DNA from: JBASRP01 sp044866075 | Lineage (GTDB): Bacteria; Actinomycetota; AC-67 | DNA length: 44,638 bases | NCBI GenBank assembly: GCA_044866075.1 | Contig: JBIOTQ010000076.1 | Coordinates: 1-44,638, forward strand | Direction of reading: 5' to 3' | In this document: positions 1 to 7,540 of the stretch, piece by piece | Layout: each line of letters opens with the position of its first letter | Numbering within the stretch: the stretch's first letter is position 1 | The notes under the pieces: generated by a model | Database searches by the model: none | Seen by the model: only the letters and a program-made list of their open reading frames with translations | What the model was told of the DNA's origin: nothing | Translations under genes and position numbers: made by a program

Positions 1-726
1 CGCGCCGGGGGAGCGCTCGGCCTCGCGCAGACCGCGGCCCGTTCGGCCGGAGCGTCCCGCGACTTCCACGCGGCGCTCGGCCGGCCGGGCCTGTCCTTGA
101 TCGCCGAGATCAAGCGCGCGTCCCCCTCGGCGGGCGACATCGCGCCCGGCGCGAAACCCGCCGACCTCGCGCGCGCGTACGAGAAAGGCGGCGCCGCGGC
201 GATCTCCGTCCTCACCGAACCCGATCACTTCCGCGGCTCGCTCGACGATCTCCGCGACGCGCGGTCTGCGTGCGCGCTACCGGTCCTGCGGAAGGACTTC
301 CTCTGCGACACGCTCCACGTCTGGGAAGCCCGCGGCGCCGGCGCGGACGCCGTGCTCCTGATCGTCGCGGCGCTGACCCAGACGGAGCTCGTCACGTTGC
401 ACGACCTCGCGACCGACCTCGGTATGAGCGCGCTGGTCGAGGTGCACTCGGCGCCGGAGGTGGAGCGGGCGGTCACGGCCGGCGCCCGCGTCATCGGCTT
501 CAACACGCGCGATCTCGCGACGCTCGAGGTCGACCCTGCGATGGTCGGCAAGCTCCGCCCGCTGATACCCGACGGCGTGCTCGTCGTCGGGGAGAGCGGC
601 GTCGCGACCCGGGCGGACGTCGAGGACCTCGAAGCCGTGGGGGTCGACGCCGTCCTGGTGGGCGAGGCTGTGATGCGGGCCCCGGACCCGGCCCGGAAGA
701 TCGCCGAGCTTTTGGGGAACGCGTAG
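1..726 (+). CDS. trpC: Indole-3-glycerol phosphate synthase, 5' end cut by window
   Basis: The frame is open from base 1, so the gene begins upstream and 241 C-terminal residues are visible. The enzyme closes CdRP to indole-3-glycerol phosphate, the step before tryptophan synthase, in the cytoplasm. The TIM-barrel active-site blocks are present: AEIKRASPSAG (substrate-binding Lys and catalytic Glu), VLRKDFL (catalytic Lys), ALVEVHS (catalytic Glu), IGFNTRDL (usually GVNNRDL) and VVGESGV near the C-terminus, followed by the phosphate-binding VLVGEAVMR. In many Actinobacteria trpC is followed directly by trpB; here about 6.8 kb of other genes intervene. Identification is secure; only the N-terminus is unknown. 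Confidence 0.97.
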   Translation, partial: RAGGALGLAQTAARSAGASRDFHAALGRPGLSLIAEIKRASPSAGDIAPGAKPADLARAYEKGGAAAISVLTEPDHFRGSLDDLRDARSACALPVLRKDFLCDTLHVWEARGAGADAVLLIVAALTQTELVTLHDLATDLGMSALVEVHSAPEVERAVTAGARVIGFNTRDLATLEVDPAMVGKLRPLIPDGVLVVGESGVATRADVEDLEAVGVDAVLVGEAVMRAPDPARKIAELLGNA

Positions 727-738
727 TCGCAGCCCGGG

Positions 739-755
739 TTTCACCGGGATTTCAC
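739..755 (+). promoter_or_regulatory. Direct repeat TTTCAC-N5-TTTCAC, candidate response-regulator site
   Basis: TTTCAC occurs at 739-744 and again at 750-755, an 11-bp period. OmpR/PhoB-family regulators typically bind direct repeats with this period. The repeat lies between trpC and the secreted protein gene at 822, immediately before an OmpR-type two-component system, so autoregulation or regulation of that gene is plausible. This is inference from spacing only. Confidence 0.4.
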
Positions 756-784
756 ACAGACGTCGAGCGACCTCCACGCCGCTG

Positions 785-800
785 CGCGATACCTATCGCG
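785..800. promoter_or_regulatory. Perfect palindrome CGCGATA-CC-TATCGCG
   Basis: A 7-bp perfect inverted repeat with a 2-bp centre lies 22 bp before the start codon of the gene at 822. It sits where a promoter core or operator would be. No regulator can be assigned from sequence alone. Confidence 0.4.
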
Positions 801-821
801 TCGGAAACGAAGGAGGCCGTG

Positions 822-1385
822 ATGGGAACCAAGGGCAAGCTTTCGCTGGCGGGAGCGTTCGTCGGGGTCGTCGTGACCGCTGCGACGGCGTTCGGACAGA
901 CAGGATCGGCCACGCCGGAGAGCTCCGGCCCGGCCACCGACGGGCCGCGAGCCGCTGCGGCGCAACAGCGCGACGGCGACCGGTGCCGGATGCCACGGGC
1001 GCGAGCCGTGCGGCGCATCGTCCACAGCGAGACCAAGGTCAAGACCCCGAACGGGTTCGCCAACGCGACCCTCGACGCCGGTGAGATCACGGCGATCGAT
1101 CACGCCGGCAAGACGATCACGATCAAGCGCCGCGACGGCGAGAGCGTCTCGGCAACGGCGACCGACGAGACGAAGGTCTGCAAGGACGGCAAATCCGTCG
1201 CGTTCGACGCGCTGAAGAAAGGCGATTGGGCCCGGCTCGTGTCGGTCCGGTCCGAGAAGTTCACCGGCCTCCGCCGCATCGGCGCGGTGACGCCGGGGTC
1301 GGCCGAAGAGCAGGCGCCGGCGCGGCCGGCGCGGGCCTCTCTCCCGAACGACCAGATGGCCGACCTCTTCGACTCGGTCGCGTAA
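822..1385 (+). CDS. Secreted protein with DUF5666-like small beta domain
   Basis: This 187-residue protein starts at ATG 822, chosen because a strong Shine-Dalgarno (AAGGAGG) ends 5 nt before it; the open frame extends upstream without coding character. Residues 1-26 form a signal peptide (charged KGK, then a hydrophobic stretch ending near AATAFG). The middle, about residues 85-145, reads GEITAIDHAGKTITIKRRDG, then a TDETKVCKDG turn and FDALKKGDWARLV. That pattern is typical of DUF5666-type OB-like domains found in exported proteins. Function is unknown. The gene lies directly before a two-component system and may be its target or an accessory. The assignment to DUF5666 is by motif resemblance only. 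Confidence 0.7.
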   Translation: MGTKGKLSLAGAFVGVVVTAATAFGQTGSATPESSGPATDGPRAAAAQQRDGDRCRMPRARAVRRIVHSETKVKTPNGFANATLDAGEITAIDHAGKTITIKRRDGESVSATATDETKVCKDGKSVAFDALKKGDWARLVSVRSEKFTGLRRIGAVTPGSAEEQAPARPARASLPNDQMADLFDSVA

Positions 1386-1474
1386 CGCCCACGTCCACGA
1401 CGCGGGCCCCTGCGCTGCGGGGGTCCGCCGGCATCCGGGAGCAGGCATGTCACGGAACGGCGAGGGCCGTCGCG

Positions 1475-1480
1475 TAGTAT
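1475..1480 (+). promoter_or_regulatory. -10 box TAGTAT, leaderless start of response regulator
   Basis: TAGTAT ends 8 nt before ATG 1489, so transcription would begin at or next to the start codon. This geometry recurs at many genes in the window and decides the start chosen for the regulator. Confidence 0.6.
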
Positions 1481-1488
1481 CGAGCGGG

Positions 1489-2187
1489 ATGGCCGCGGGG
1501 ATGATCCTCCTCGTCGAAGACGAGCAGTCCATCGCCTCCCTCGTGACCCTCTACCTCTCGAACGAGGGGTTCACGGTCGAGCACATCACCGACGGCGCGC
1601 AGGCGCTCGCGGCCGTCGAACGGATCCGGCCGGCGCTCGTGATCCTCGACGTCATGCTCCCCGGCATGGACGGCGTCGAGATCTGCCGACGCCTCCGGCG
1701 GGAGAGCGAGGACCTGCCGATCATGATGCTGACGGCGCGCGACACGGAGGTCGATCGGGTGCTCGGACTCGAGCTCGGCGCCGACGACTACGTGACGAAG
1801 CCGTTCTCGCCGCGCGAGCTCGTCGCGCGCGTAAAGGCCGTGCTCCGGCGGTCGGGTAGGGCGTTGTCCGCCGACGAGGTTCCCGTCGTCATGACGGTCG
1901 GCGGCGTCGAGATCGATGAAGGGCGTCACGAGGTGCGGACGGCCGGGGGCTACGTGACCCTCACCGCGAAAGAGTTCGACCTCCTTGCGTTCCTGGCGCG
2001 CAACCGCGGCATCGTCTTCTCGCGCGACCGTCTACTCGATCGCGTGTGGGGCTACGAGCGCGCGGTCGACACGCGCACGGTCGACTCGCACGTGAAGTCG
2101 TTGCGTCAGAAACTCGGTGACGCCGGCTCCGTCGTCAAGACGGTGCGCGGCGTCGGTTACAAGGTGGACGCCGACGGTGACGCGTAG
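1489..2187 (+). CDS. OmpR/PhoB-family response regulator
   Basis: This is a 232-residue two-component DNA-binding regulator. An N-terminal receiver domain (LLVEDEQ at the acidic pocket, phospho-acceptor Asp54 in VILDVMLPG, conserved Thr in MMLTARD, Lys in YVTKPFSP) is followed by a C-terminal winged helix (LTAKEFDLLAFLA, then RTVDSHVKSLRQKLG and VRGVGYKV). The start at ATG 1489 follows a -10 box by 8 nt, which suggests a leaderless mRNA; ATG 1501 and ATG 1447 are alternatives. The histidine kinase gene at 2177 overlaps its 3' end by 11 nt, so the two are translationally coupled partners. The stimulus cannot be read from the sequence. An 11-bp-period direct repeat upstream (739-755) is a candidate binding site. 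Confidence 0.95.
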   Translation: MAAGMILLVEDEQSIASLVTLYLSNEGFTVEHITDGAQALAAVERIRPALVILDVMLPGMDGVEICRRLRRESEDLPIMMLTARDTEVDRVLGLELGADDYVTKPFSPRELVARVKAVLRRSGRALSADEVPVVMTVGGVEIDEGRHEVRTAGGYVTLTAKEFDLLAFLARNRGIVFSRDRLLDRVWGYERAVDTRTVDSHVKSLRQKLGDAGSVVKTVRGVGYKVDADGDA

Positions 2188-3577
2188 CCTCCGCGGCCGC
2201 CTCGCGCTGGCGCTCGGCCTCACCGCCGCGCTCTCGCTGGCCGCGGCCGCCGTCATCACCTTTGGTCTGGTTCGCCGCTACACCGACGATCAGGCGACCG
2301 CCGAGCTCGCGCGGACGGCGCGCGCCGTCGCGTCGGAGGCCGGCGACGACCTCGTCCTTCGCCCGGCGCGGTTCGGCGAGCTGCGGCGCGTCCTGATCGC
2401 GTCCGGGAACCTGCTCGCAACGGTCGGGCCGCTCGGCCGCATCGCCTCCGAAAACGAGGAGGCGCGGCGCGTCGCTTTGGCGATCGATGTTCAAACGGTG
2501 CTCTCCGGCACGACCTTACGCGGGTTCGTCGAGGCCGGAGGCACGCGCTACGCCTACGTCGCCATCCCGGGCAAGATCGCGCGCGCCGGCGCGGTGCGGC
2601 CCGTCCTCGCCGGCGTCGTGCTCGCCAAGCGCGCCGGGTCGGGCTGGGCGCCGATCCTGTCGCGCGTGCTGATCGCCGCCGGGATCGCCGCGCTGGTCGC
2701 GTCGTTGATCGCCGCGCTGTGGGCCCGCCGCCTCGCGCGGCCGGTCCAGCACGTGGCCTCGGCGACCGCCCGAGTCGCCGCGGGAGACCTCCAGACGCGC
2801 GTGCCGGTCGAAGGATCGGACGAGCTCGCCGAACTCGCGGGCTCGTTCAACGCGATGGCGTCGGCGCTCGACGAAGCCCAGCGCCGCGAAGGCGAGTTCC
2901 TGGCGAACGTGTCGCACGAGCTCCGCACGCCGCTCACCGCGATCCGCGGCTACGTCGAGGCGCTCGACGAGGGAGCAGTGCACGGCGAGAAGGGCCGCGC
3001 CGAGGCGCTCGCCGTGATCAAGAGCGAGACCGCGCGCCTCGAGCGCCTCGTGGCCGACGTGACCGACCTCGCGCGGCTCGGTACCCAAGAGTTCCGGCTG
3101 GCGCTTCGCGATACAGATCTCGCGCCCGTCCTGCGCGACGCGGCGTCCGCGCATCGCGCCGGCTCGCCGGGTCCTCCCGTCGAGGTGTCCGTGGACGGAC
3201 CCCTGCCCTGCCGCACCGATCCCGATCGCGTCCGCCAGGTGATCGCCAACCTCGTCGAGAACGCGCTGCGCGTCACCCCGGCGGAGGGGACCGTGCGGAT
3301 CTCGGGCCTGGCCGAGGGCAGCTGGATCCTCATCGACGTGTCCGACACGGGCCCCGGGATCCCGGCCGAACACCTCCCGCACGTCTTCGAGCGGGCATAC
3401 CTCCGGAACCTCAGCGGCGCCGACGCTGCGCCGCCCGGCGACGGACGGCTCGTCCCCGGGAGCGGGCTCGGGCTCGCGATCGTCCGCGAGCTCGTCCGGG
3501 CCCTCGGCGGACGCGTCGACGTCGCGAGCGAGGTCGGCCGCGGAACGACGTTCCGCGTCGCGCTTCCGGCGGCTTAG
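2177..3577 (+). CDS. Membrane sensor histidine kinase
   Basis: This 466-residue kinase is the partner of the regulator just upstream. GTG 2177 is chosen because it overlaps the regulator's stop and gives a compact N-terminus (VTRSLRGRLALALG) leading into a first membrane segment, about residues 8-30. An extracytoplasmic sensing region of about 130 residues follows, then a second membrane segment (IAALVASLIAALWARR), a HAMP domain, HisKA with phospho-acceptor His247 in NVSHELRTPLTAIRGY, and an HATPase_c domain with N box NLVENAL, G1 box DTGPGIP and G2 box GSGLGLAIVREL. It resembles the BaeS/MprB-type architecture. The sensor region has no domain I recognise. The stop codon overlaps that of the convergent small gene by 3 bp. 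Confidence 0.94.
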   Translation: MTRSLRGRLALALGLTAALSLAAAAVITFGLVRRYTDDQATAELARTARAVASEAGDDLVLRPARFGELRRVLIASGNLLATVGPLGRIASENEEARRVALAIDVQTVLSGTTLRGFVEAGGTRYAYVAIPGKIARAGAVRPVLAGVVLAKRAGSGWAPILSRVLIAAGIAALVASLIAALWARRLARPVQHVASATARVAAGDLQTRVPVEGSDELAELAGSFNAMASALDEAQRREGEFLANVSHELRTPLTAIRGYVEALDEGAVHGEKGRAEALAVIKSETARLERLVADVTDLARLGTQEFRLALRDTDLAPVLRDAASAHRAGSPGPPVEVSVDGPLPCRTDPDRVRQVIANLVENALRVTPAEGTVRISGLAEGSWILIDVSDTGPGIPAEHLPHVFERAYLRNLSGADAAPPGDGRLVPGSGLGLAIVRELVRALGGRVDVASEVGRGTTFRVALPAA

Positions 3578-3789
3578 GTCTTCTGCGGAGCGTCCGAACC
3601 GACGGCGCGGGCCTCGTGCTCGTGGTCGACGTCCTCGACGCCGGCCAGCCATTTCGCGACGTTGTCGACGGCGTTCTTCTCGCGTGGGAACTTGTCTATG
3701 TAATCCGCGAGATGGTCGGCGACGTCCTTGAAGGTGACCTTCTCCTCGCCACGCTTCTCGAGCAGTGTCTCGATCCCTTGCGTGCGCAT
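3574..3789 (-). CDS. Small acidic protein, DUF6104-like
   Basis: This 71-residue protein is encoded on the minus strand, convergent with the kinase; the two stop codons overlap in CTTAG. It begins MRTQGIETLLEKRGEEKVTF and continues with DVADHLADYIDKFP and VAKWLAGVEDVDHE. That arrangement (GIExLxxRRGEExVTF, later WLA) resembles the small DUF6104 family common in Streptomyces and relatives, whose function is unknown. The composition is acidic and alpha-helical with no signal or membrane segment. The family assignment rests on remembered motif similarity. Confidence 0.6.
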   Translation of the reverse strand: MRTQGIETLLEKRGEEKVTFKDVADHLADYIDKFPREKNAVDNVAKWLAGVEDVDHEHEARAVGSDAPQKT

Positions 3790-3818
3790 GTTCGGATGTT
3801 CCCCGGCTCTGATCCGAC

Positions 3819-3897
3819 CGAAACGGGAGCGCGGTTCGTGCGGATCGCACCCTCCGTGGTAGTAGTGCGGCGCCGGGTCGCCCGTTTCGAAAGGAGG
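3819..3897 (+). promoter_or_regulatory. Structured leader or operator before TrpB2 gene
   Basis: CGAAACGGG (3819-3827) and CCCGTTTCG (3881-3889) form a perfect 9-bp inverted repeat. The right arm abuts the Shine-Dalgarno AAAGGAGG (3890-3897), 5 nt before ATG 3903. Inside the loop, GTGCG-GAT-CGCAC (3838-3850) forms a second hairpin. If transcribed, the outer stem sits next to the ribosome site. A possible -10 (TAGTAG, 3860-3865) lies inside the loop, in which case the outer repeat would be an operator instead. Confidence 0.4.
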
Positions 3898-3902
3898 CCG
3901 CC

Positions 3903-5213
3903 ATGCCCACGCGCGCCACCAAGTTCACGCTCCGGGACAATCAGATCCCGACCGCATGGTTCAACGTCATCCCATCGATGCCGAATCCGCCGTCGCCGCC
4001 GTTGCATCCGGGAACGAAGCAGCCGGTCGGTCCGGAGGACCTCGCGCCGCTCTTCCCCATGGCGCTCATCGAGCAGGAAGTGTCCGGGGCCGAATACATC
4101 GACATCCCGGGCAAGGTGCTCGACGTCTACCGCATGTACCGGCCTACGCCGCTGATCCGCGCGAAGCGACTCGAGAAAGCTCTCAAGACCCCGGCGCGCA
4201 TCTATTACAAGTACGAGGGCGTCTCGCCGGCCGGGTCCCACAAACCGAACACCGCGATCGCGCAGGCCTACTACAACAAGGCCGAGAAAGTGAAGCGCCT
4301 CGCGACCGAGACCGGCGCCGGGCAGTGGGGGAGCGCGCTCGCGATGGCGTGCTCGTTCTTCGGACTCAAGTGCCAGGTGTTCATGGTCAAGGCGTCGTAC
4401 CACCAGAAGCCGGGCCGCCGCGTGATGATGGAGACGTGGGGCGCGCGCGTCACGCCGTCCCCGTCGGAGGAGACGGAGTCCGGCAAGAAGATCCTCGCGG
4501 GCGACGCGGAATCGCCCGGCTCGCTCGGCATCGCCATCTCGGAAGCCGTCGAGACCGCGGCGAAGGATCCCAACACCAAGTACGCGCTGGGCAGCGTGCT
4601 GAACCACGTCCTGCTCCACCAGACGGTGATCGGGCAAGAGGCGAAACTGCAGATGGAGAAGGCGAAGGACACCCCGGACATCATCGTCGGTTGCGTCGGC
4701 GGCGGCTCCAACTACGCGGGGCTCGCGTACCCGTTCGTGCCCGACAAGACGAAAGGCGGGCGCGACATCAAGTTCCTCGCCGTCGAGCCGAGCGCGTGTC
4801 CCACGCTGACCGCCGGCAGTTTCGAATACGACTTCGGCGACACCGGCGAGATGACGCCCTTGGTCGAGATGTACACGCTCGGCCACACGTTCGTCCCGCC
4901 GCCCATCCACGCCGGAGGCCTCCGCTACCACGGCGACGCGCCGTCGCTGTGCCGGCTGGTGAAGGACGGTGTGATCGAGGCCGTCGCCTACCCGCAGACG
5001 AAGGTGTTCGAGGCCGCCATGCAGTTCGCGAAGGCCGAGGGAATCATCCCGGCGCCCGAATCGGCGCACGCGATCCGCGGTGCGATCGACGAAGCGCTCG
5101 CGTGCAAGGAGACGGGCCAGGACAAGGCGATCCTGTTCGGCCTCTCAGGGCACGGCCTCCTCGATCTGAAGGCCTACGAGGACTTCCTGTCCGGCGATCT
5201 GATGGACGTGTGA
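3903..5213 (+). CDS. trpB2: TrpB2-type PLP-dependent tryptophan synthase beta-like protein
   Basis: This 436-residue fold-type II PLP enzyme is closer to the stand-alone TrpB2 branch than to the TrpA-coupled TrpB. The long N-terminal segment (FTLRDNQIPTAWFNVIP, LHPGTKQPVGPEDLAPLFP) and the cofactor lysine Lys114 in GSHKPNTA are TrpB2 hallmarks; TrpB1 has HKINN. ETGAGQWG carries the catalytic Glu region and GCVGGGSNYAG is the PLP-phosphate loop. TrpB2 proteins make tryptophan from indole and L-serine or, in some cases, from O-phosphoserine. The start is fixed by a strong Shine-Dalgarno. The next gene overlaps its stop by 4 nt (GTGA), so the three genes to 7500 form one unit. A canonical trpB lies 2.3 kb downstream, so this copy is an addition, not a replacement. 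Confidence 0.93.
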   Translation: MPTRATKFTLRDNQIPTAWFNVIPSMPNPPSPPLHPGTKQPVGPEDLAPLFPMALIEQEVSGAEYIDIPGKVLDVYRMYRPTPLIRAKRLEKALKTPARIYYKYEGVSPAGSHKPNTAIAQAYYNKAEKVKRLATETGAGQWGSALAMACSFFGLKCQVFMVKASYHQKPGRRVMMETWGARVTPSPSEETESGKKILAGDAESPGSLGIAISEAVETAAKDPNTKYALGSVLNHVLLHQTVIGQEAKLQMEKAKDTPDIIVGCVGGGSNYAGLAYPFVPDKTKGGRDIKFLAVEPSACPTLTAGSFEYDFGDTGEMTPLVEMYTLGHTFVPPPIHAGGLRYHGDAPSLCRLVKDGVIEAVAYPQTKVFEAAMQFAKAEGIIPAPESAHAIRGAIDEALACKETGQDKAILFGLSGHGLLDLKAYEDFLSGDLMDV

Positions 5214-6199
5214 CCTTGGATGTCGAGAGCCTCCAGACCCCGGCGCTGATCGTCGACGCGGACGCCCTCGAGCACAACCTGCGCGCGATGAGCGAGGCGC
5301 TGCCCGGCGAACGATTGCGCCCCCACGTGAAGGCGCACAAGTGCACCGCTCTCGCGGCGCGCCAGGCGGCGGCGGGGCATCGGATGTTCTGCGCGGCGAC
5401 GATCCGCGAGATGGAGGGCATGGCGAAGGCGGGCCTCGGCGACGACCTGCTGCTGGCGAACGAGGTCCTCGACGCGCGGCGCCTCGGCGACCTGGACGCA
5501 CGCGTCACCGTGGCGGTGGACTCAGAGGAGACGGTCGACGCGGCTCTGAAGGGAGGCGTGAAAGAGGTCCTCGTCGACGTCAACGTCGGGTTGCCTCGCT
5601 GCGGGGTCGCGCCCGAGGACGCGGGACGGCTCGCCGAACTCGCCCGGGCGAAGGGCCTGACGGCGCGGGGCGTCATGGGATACGAGGGGCACGTCGTCGG
5701 CCTCCCGGACCGGGCCCTGCGCGAGCAGCTCACCAAGGAGTCGATGGAGAAACTCGTGGCGGCGCACGCCGACGTCGGCGGCGACGTCGTCTCCGCCGGC
5801 GGCACCGGCACGTACGACATCAATTCGTGGGCGACGGAGATCCAGGCCGGTTCCTACGTCCTCATGGACACCGCGTACGGACACCTCGATCTCCCGTTCA
5901 AGCAGGCGCTGTCTATCCTCGCGACGGTGATATCGGCGTCGACGGATCACGCCGTCGTCGACTGCGGGCTCAAGGCGCTCGGGATGGATCACGGCAACCC
6001 CACGATCGAGGGCGCCGACGTCTGGTTCGTCGCCGACGAGCACACCGTCTTCGCGCCGCGCCGTCCGGTTCGGGTCGGCGACCGCATCCGCGTCATCCCG
6101 GCGCACATCGATCCGACGGTGGCGTACCACGAGCGGATGCACCTGGTCTCCGGCGACCGTGTCGAGGACGTGTGGGAGGTCGACCTCCGCGGATGGTGA
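5210..6199 (+). CDS. D-threonine aldolase / D-serine dehydratase-like PLP enzyme
   Basis: This 329-residue fold-type III (alanine-racemase-like barrel) PLP enzyme belongs to the D-threonine aldolase/DSD1 family. GTG 5210 overlaps the upstream stop in GTGTGA; the TTG at 5216 is less likely. The N-terminal block LQTPALIVDADALEHNL leads to the cofactor lysine Lys41 in RPHVKAHK. SAGGTGTYD is the phosphate-binding region. Near the C-terminus IPAHIDPTVAYHE carries His299 and Asp301, matching the His-X-Asp metal pair of D-threonine aldolases (yeast Dsd1 has His-X-Cys). Family chemistry is retro-aldol cleavage of D-3-hydroxy amino acids or D-serine dehydration; the substrate here is unknown. The next gene overlaps by 7 nt. 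Being sandwiched between a serine-using TrpB2 and a flavin oxidase suggests a linked small pathway, which is inference. Confidence 0.85.
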   Translation: MTLDVESLQTPALIVDADALEHNLRAMSEALPGERLRPHVKAHKCTALAARQAAAGHRMFCAATIREMEGMAKAGLGDDLLLANEVLDARRLGDLDARVTVAVDSEETVDAALKGGVKEVLVDVNVGLPRCGVAPEDAGRLAELARAKGLTARGVMGYEGHVVGLPDRALREQLTKESMEKLVAAHADVGGDVVSAGGTGTYDINSWATEIQAGSYVLMDTAYGHLDLPFKQALSILATVISASTDHAVVDCGLKALGMDHGNPTIEGADVWFVADEHTVFAPRRPVRVGDRIRVIPAHIDPTVAYHERMHLVSGDRVEDVWEVDLRGW

Positions 6200-7500
6200 G
6201 CGAAGCAGTCTGGACGAACTGGGGCGGCACCGCGTCGTGCCGGCCGGCCGAGGTCGAACACCCGGCCTCGGAGGAAGAGATCTTCGCCGCGTTGAAGCGA
6301 GCGTCGGCGGCCGGCGAACGTGTGAAGGTCGTCGGTGCCGGTCACTCGTTCACAGACATCGCGTGCACGGGGGGCCGGATGCTCAAGCTCGACGCGTACG
6401 ACCGCGTCCTCGAGGTCGACACGGCGGCGCGCACTGTCACCGTCGAAGCGGGGATCACGATCTACCAGCTGGCCGAGGTCCTGGCCGAGTACGGTCTCGC
6501 GTTCCCGAATCTCGGTGACATCGGCTACCAATCGATCTCGGGCGCCATCTCGACGTCGACCCATGGAACGGGGGAGAAGCTCGGGAACCTCGCGACCCAG
6601 GTGAAGGCGCTGCGTCTGGCGCTGGCCGACGGATCCGCTCTGGATCTGAGCGCCGACGGCGACGCCGAGGCCTTCAAGGCGGCACAGGTCTCTCTGGGGG
6701 CACTCGGCGTGATCTCGACGGTGACCCTGCAGTGCGTCCCCGCGTTCACGCTGCACGCCGTCGAAGGGCCCGGCCGGCTCGACGAAGTCTTGGAGGCGTT
6801 CGACGAGAACGTCGCGGCCAACGATCACTACGAGTTCTACTGGTTCCCCTACTCGGAGTACTGCCTGACGAAAGCCAACAACCGCAGCGACGAGCCGCCA
6901 CGACCGAAGGGGCGCACGCGCGCATGGTTCGAGGACATGTTCGTCGGCAACACGGTCTTCGGTCTCGCCTGCCGGATGATGCGGGCGCGCCCGAAGTGGA
7001 TCCCGCGCCTGCACCGCATCATCGGGAAGGCGATCAGCCGGACCGAGTACTCGGACCGCAGCGATCGCGTCTTCACCAGCCCGCGGCTGGTGCGCTTCGC
7101 AGAGATGGAGTACGCCATCCCGCGTGAGCACGCCCTCCCGGCCGTGAACGAGGTTCGTCGTCTGATCGACGAGAACCGGTTCGAGGTCGCGTTCCCCGTC
7201 GAGGTGCGCGTGTCCGCCGCCGACGACATCTTCCTCAGCACGGCCCACGGCAGGCCTACCGCCTACATCGCCGTGCACGTGTTCCAAGGGATGGAGCACG
7301 AGCCGTACTTCCGTGCCGTCGAGGACGTGATGCGCTCCTTCGACGGCCGCCCCCACTGGGGGAAGATGCATTACCGCGACCACCGCTCTCTGCGCGAGGC
7401 CTATCCGGCGTGGGGGCGATTCGCCTCTGTGCGTGCGCGGCTTGACCCGCACGGACGATTCCGCAACGCCTACCTCGATCGCGTGCTCGGCGAGATATAG
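6193..7500 (+). CDS. FAD-linked sugar-1,4-lactone oxidase-like protein
   Basis: This 435-residue flavoenzyme of the VAO/PCMH superfamily is close in pattern to L-gulono- and D-arabinono-1,4-lactone oxidases. The FAD domain has VVGAGHSFTDIACTGG, in which His51 matches the residue that carries covalent FAD in animal GULO. It is followed by GDIGYQSISGAISTSTHGTG. The C-terminal ALO-type cap ends with HWGKMH (His388) and LDPHGRFRNAYL, both family signatures. Family members oxidise aldonolactones or related polyols with O2 or another acceptor; some bacterial members are alditol or xylitol oxidases. No signal peptide or membrane segment is evident. ATG 6193 overlaps the upstream stop, so it is co-translated with the two PLP enzymes. 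The substrate is not deducible. Confidence 0.88.
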   Translation: MVSEAVWTNWGGTASCRPAEVEHPASEEEIFAALKRASAAGERVKVVGAGHSFTDIACTGGRMLKLDAYDRVLEVDTAARTVTVEAGITIYQLAEVLAEYGLAFPNLGDIGYQSISGAISTSTHGTGEKLGNLATQVKALRLALADGSALDLSADGDAEAFKAAQVSLGALGVISTVTLQCVPAFTLHAVEGPGRLDEVLEAFDENVAANDHYEFYWFPYSEYCLTKANNRSDEPPRPKGRTRAWFEDMFVGNTVFGLACRMMRARPKWIPRLHRIIGKAISRTEYSDRSDRVFTSPRLVRFAEMEYAIPREHALPAVNEVRRLIDENRFEVAFPVEVRVSAADDIFLSTAHGRPTAYIAVHVFQGMEHEPYFRAVEDVMRSFDGRPHWGKMHYRDHRSLREAYPAWGRFASVRARLDPHGRFRNAYLDRVLGEI

Positions 7501-7506
7501 CGCCGA

Positions 7507-7520
7507 GGGCCGAACGGCCC
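7507..7520 (+). terminator. Short GC hairpin after lactone oxidase gene
   Basis: GGGCC-GAAC-GGCCC is a 5-bp stem with a 4-nt loop, starting 7 nt after the stop codon. There is no T tract, so it is at best a weak or Rho-assisted terminator that separates the cassette from the trpB promoter. Confidence 0.3.
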
Positions 7521-7525
7521 GCTGC

Positions 7526-7531
7526 TAGACT
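7526..7531 (+). promoter_or_regulatory. -10 box TAGACT before trpB, leaderless
   Basis: TAGACT ends 9 nt before GTG 7541 and there is no Shine-Dalgarno. trpBA therefore seems to have its own promoter, independent of trpC. Confidence 0.6.
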
Positions 7532-7540
7532 CGCCCGGCC

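Noticed and set aside
270..1385. Long plus-strand open frame extending the secreted protein upstream into trpC
   Set aside because: The upstream part is an Arg-rich shadow of trpC; a strong ribosome site and signal peptide place the true start at 822.
2516..3940. Long minus-strand frame opposite the histidine kinase
   Set aside because: Low-complexity Arg/Asp/Gly translation mirroring the kinase codons; a shadow frame typical of high-GC DNA.
3696..5069. 457-codon minus-strand frame opposite the TrpB2 gene
   Set aside because: No recognisable motifs and Arg/Leu/His-rich composition; the plus strand encodes a clear PLP enzyme.
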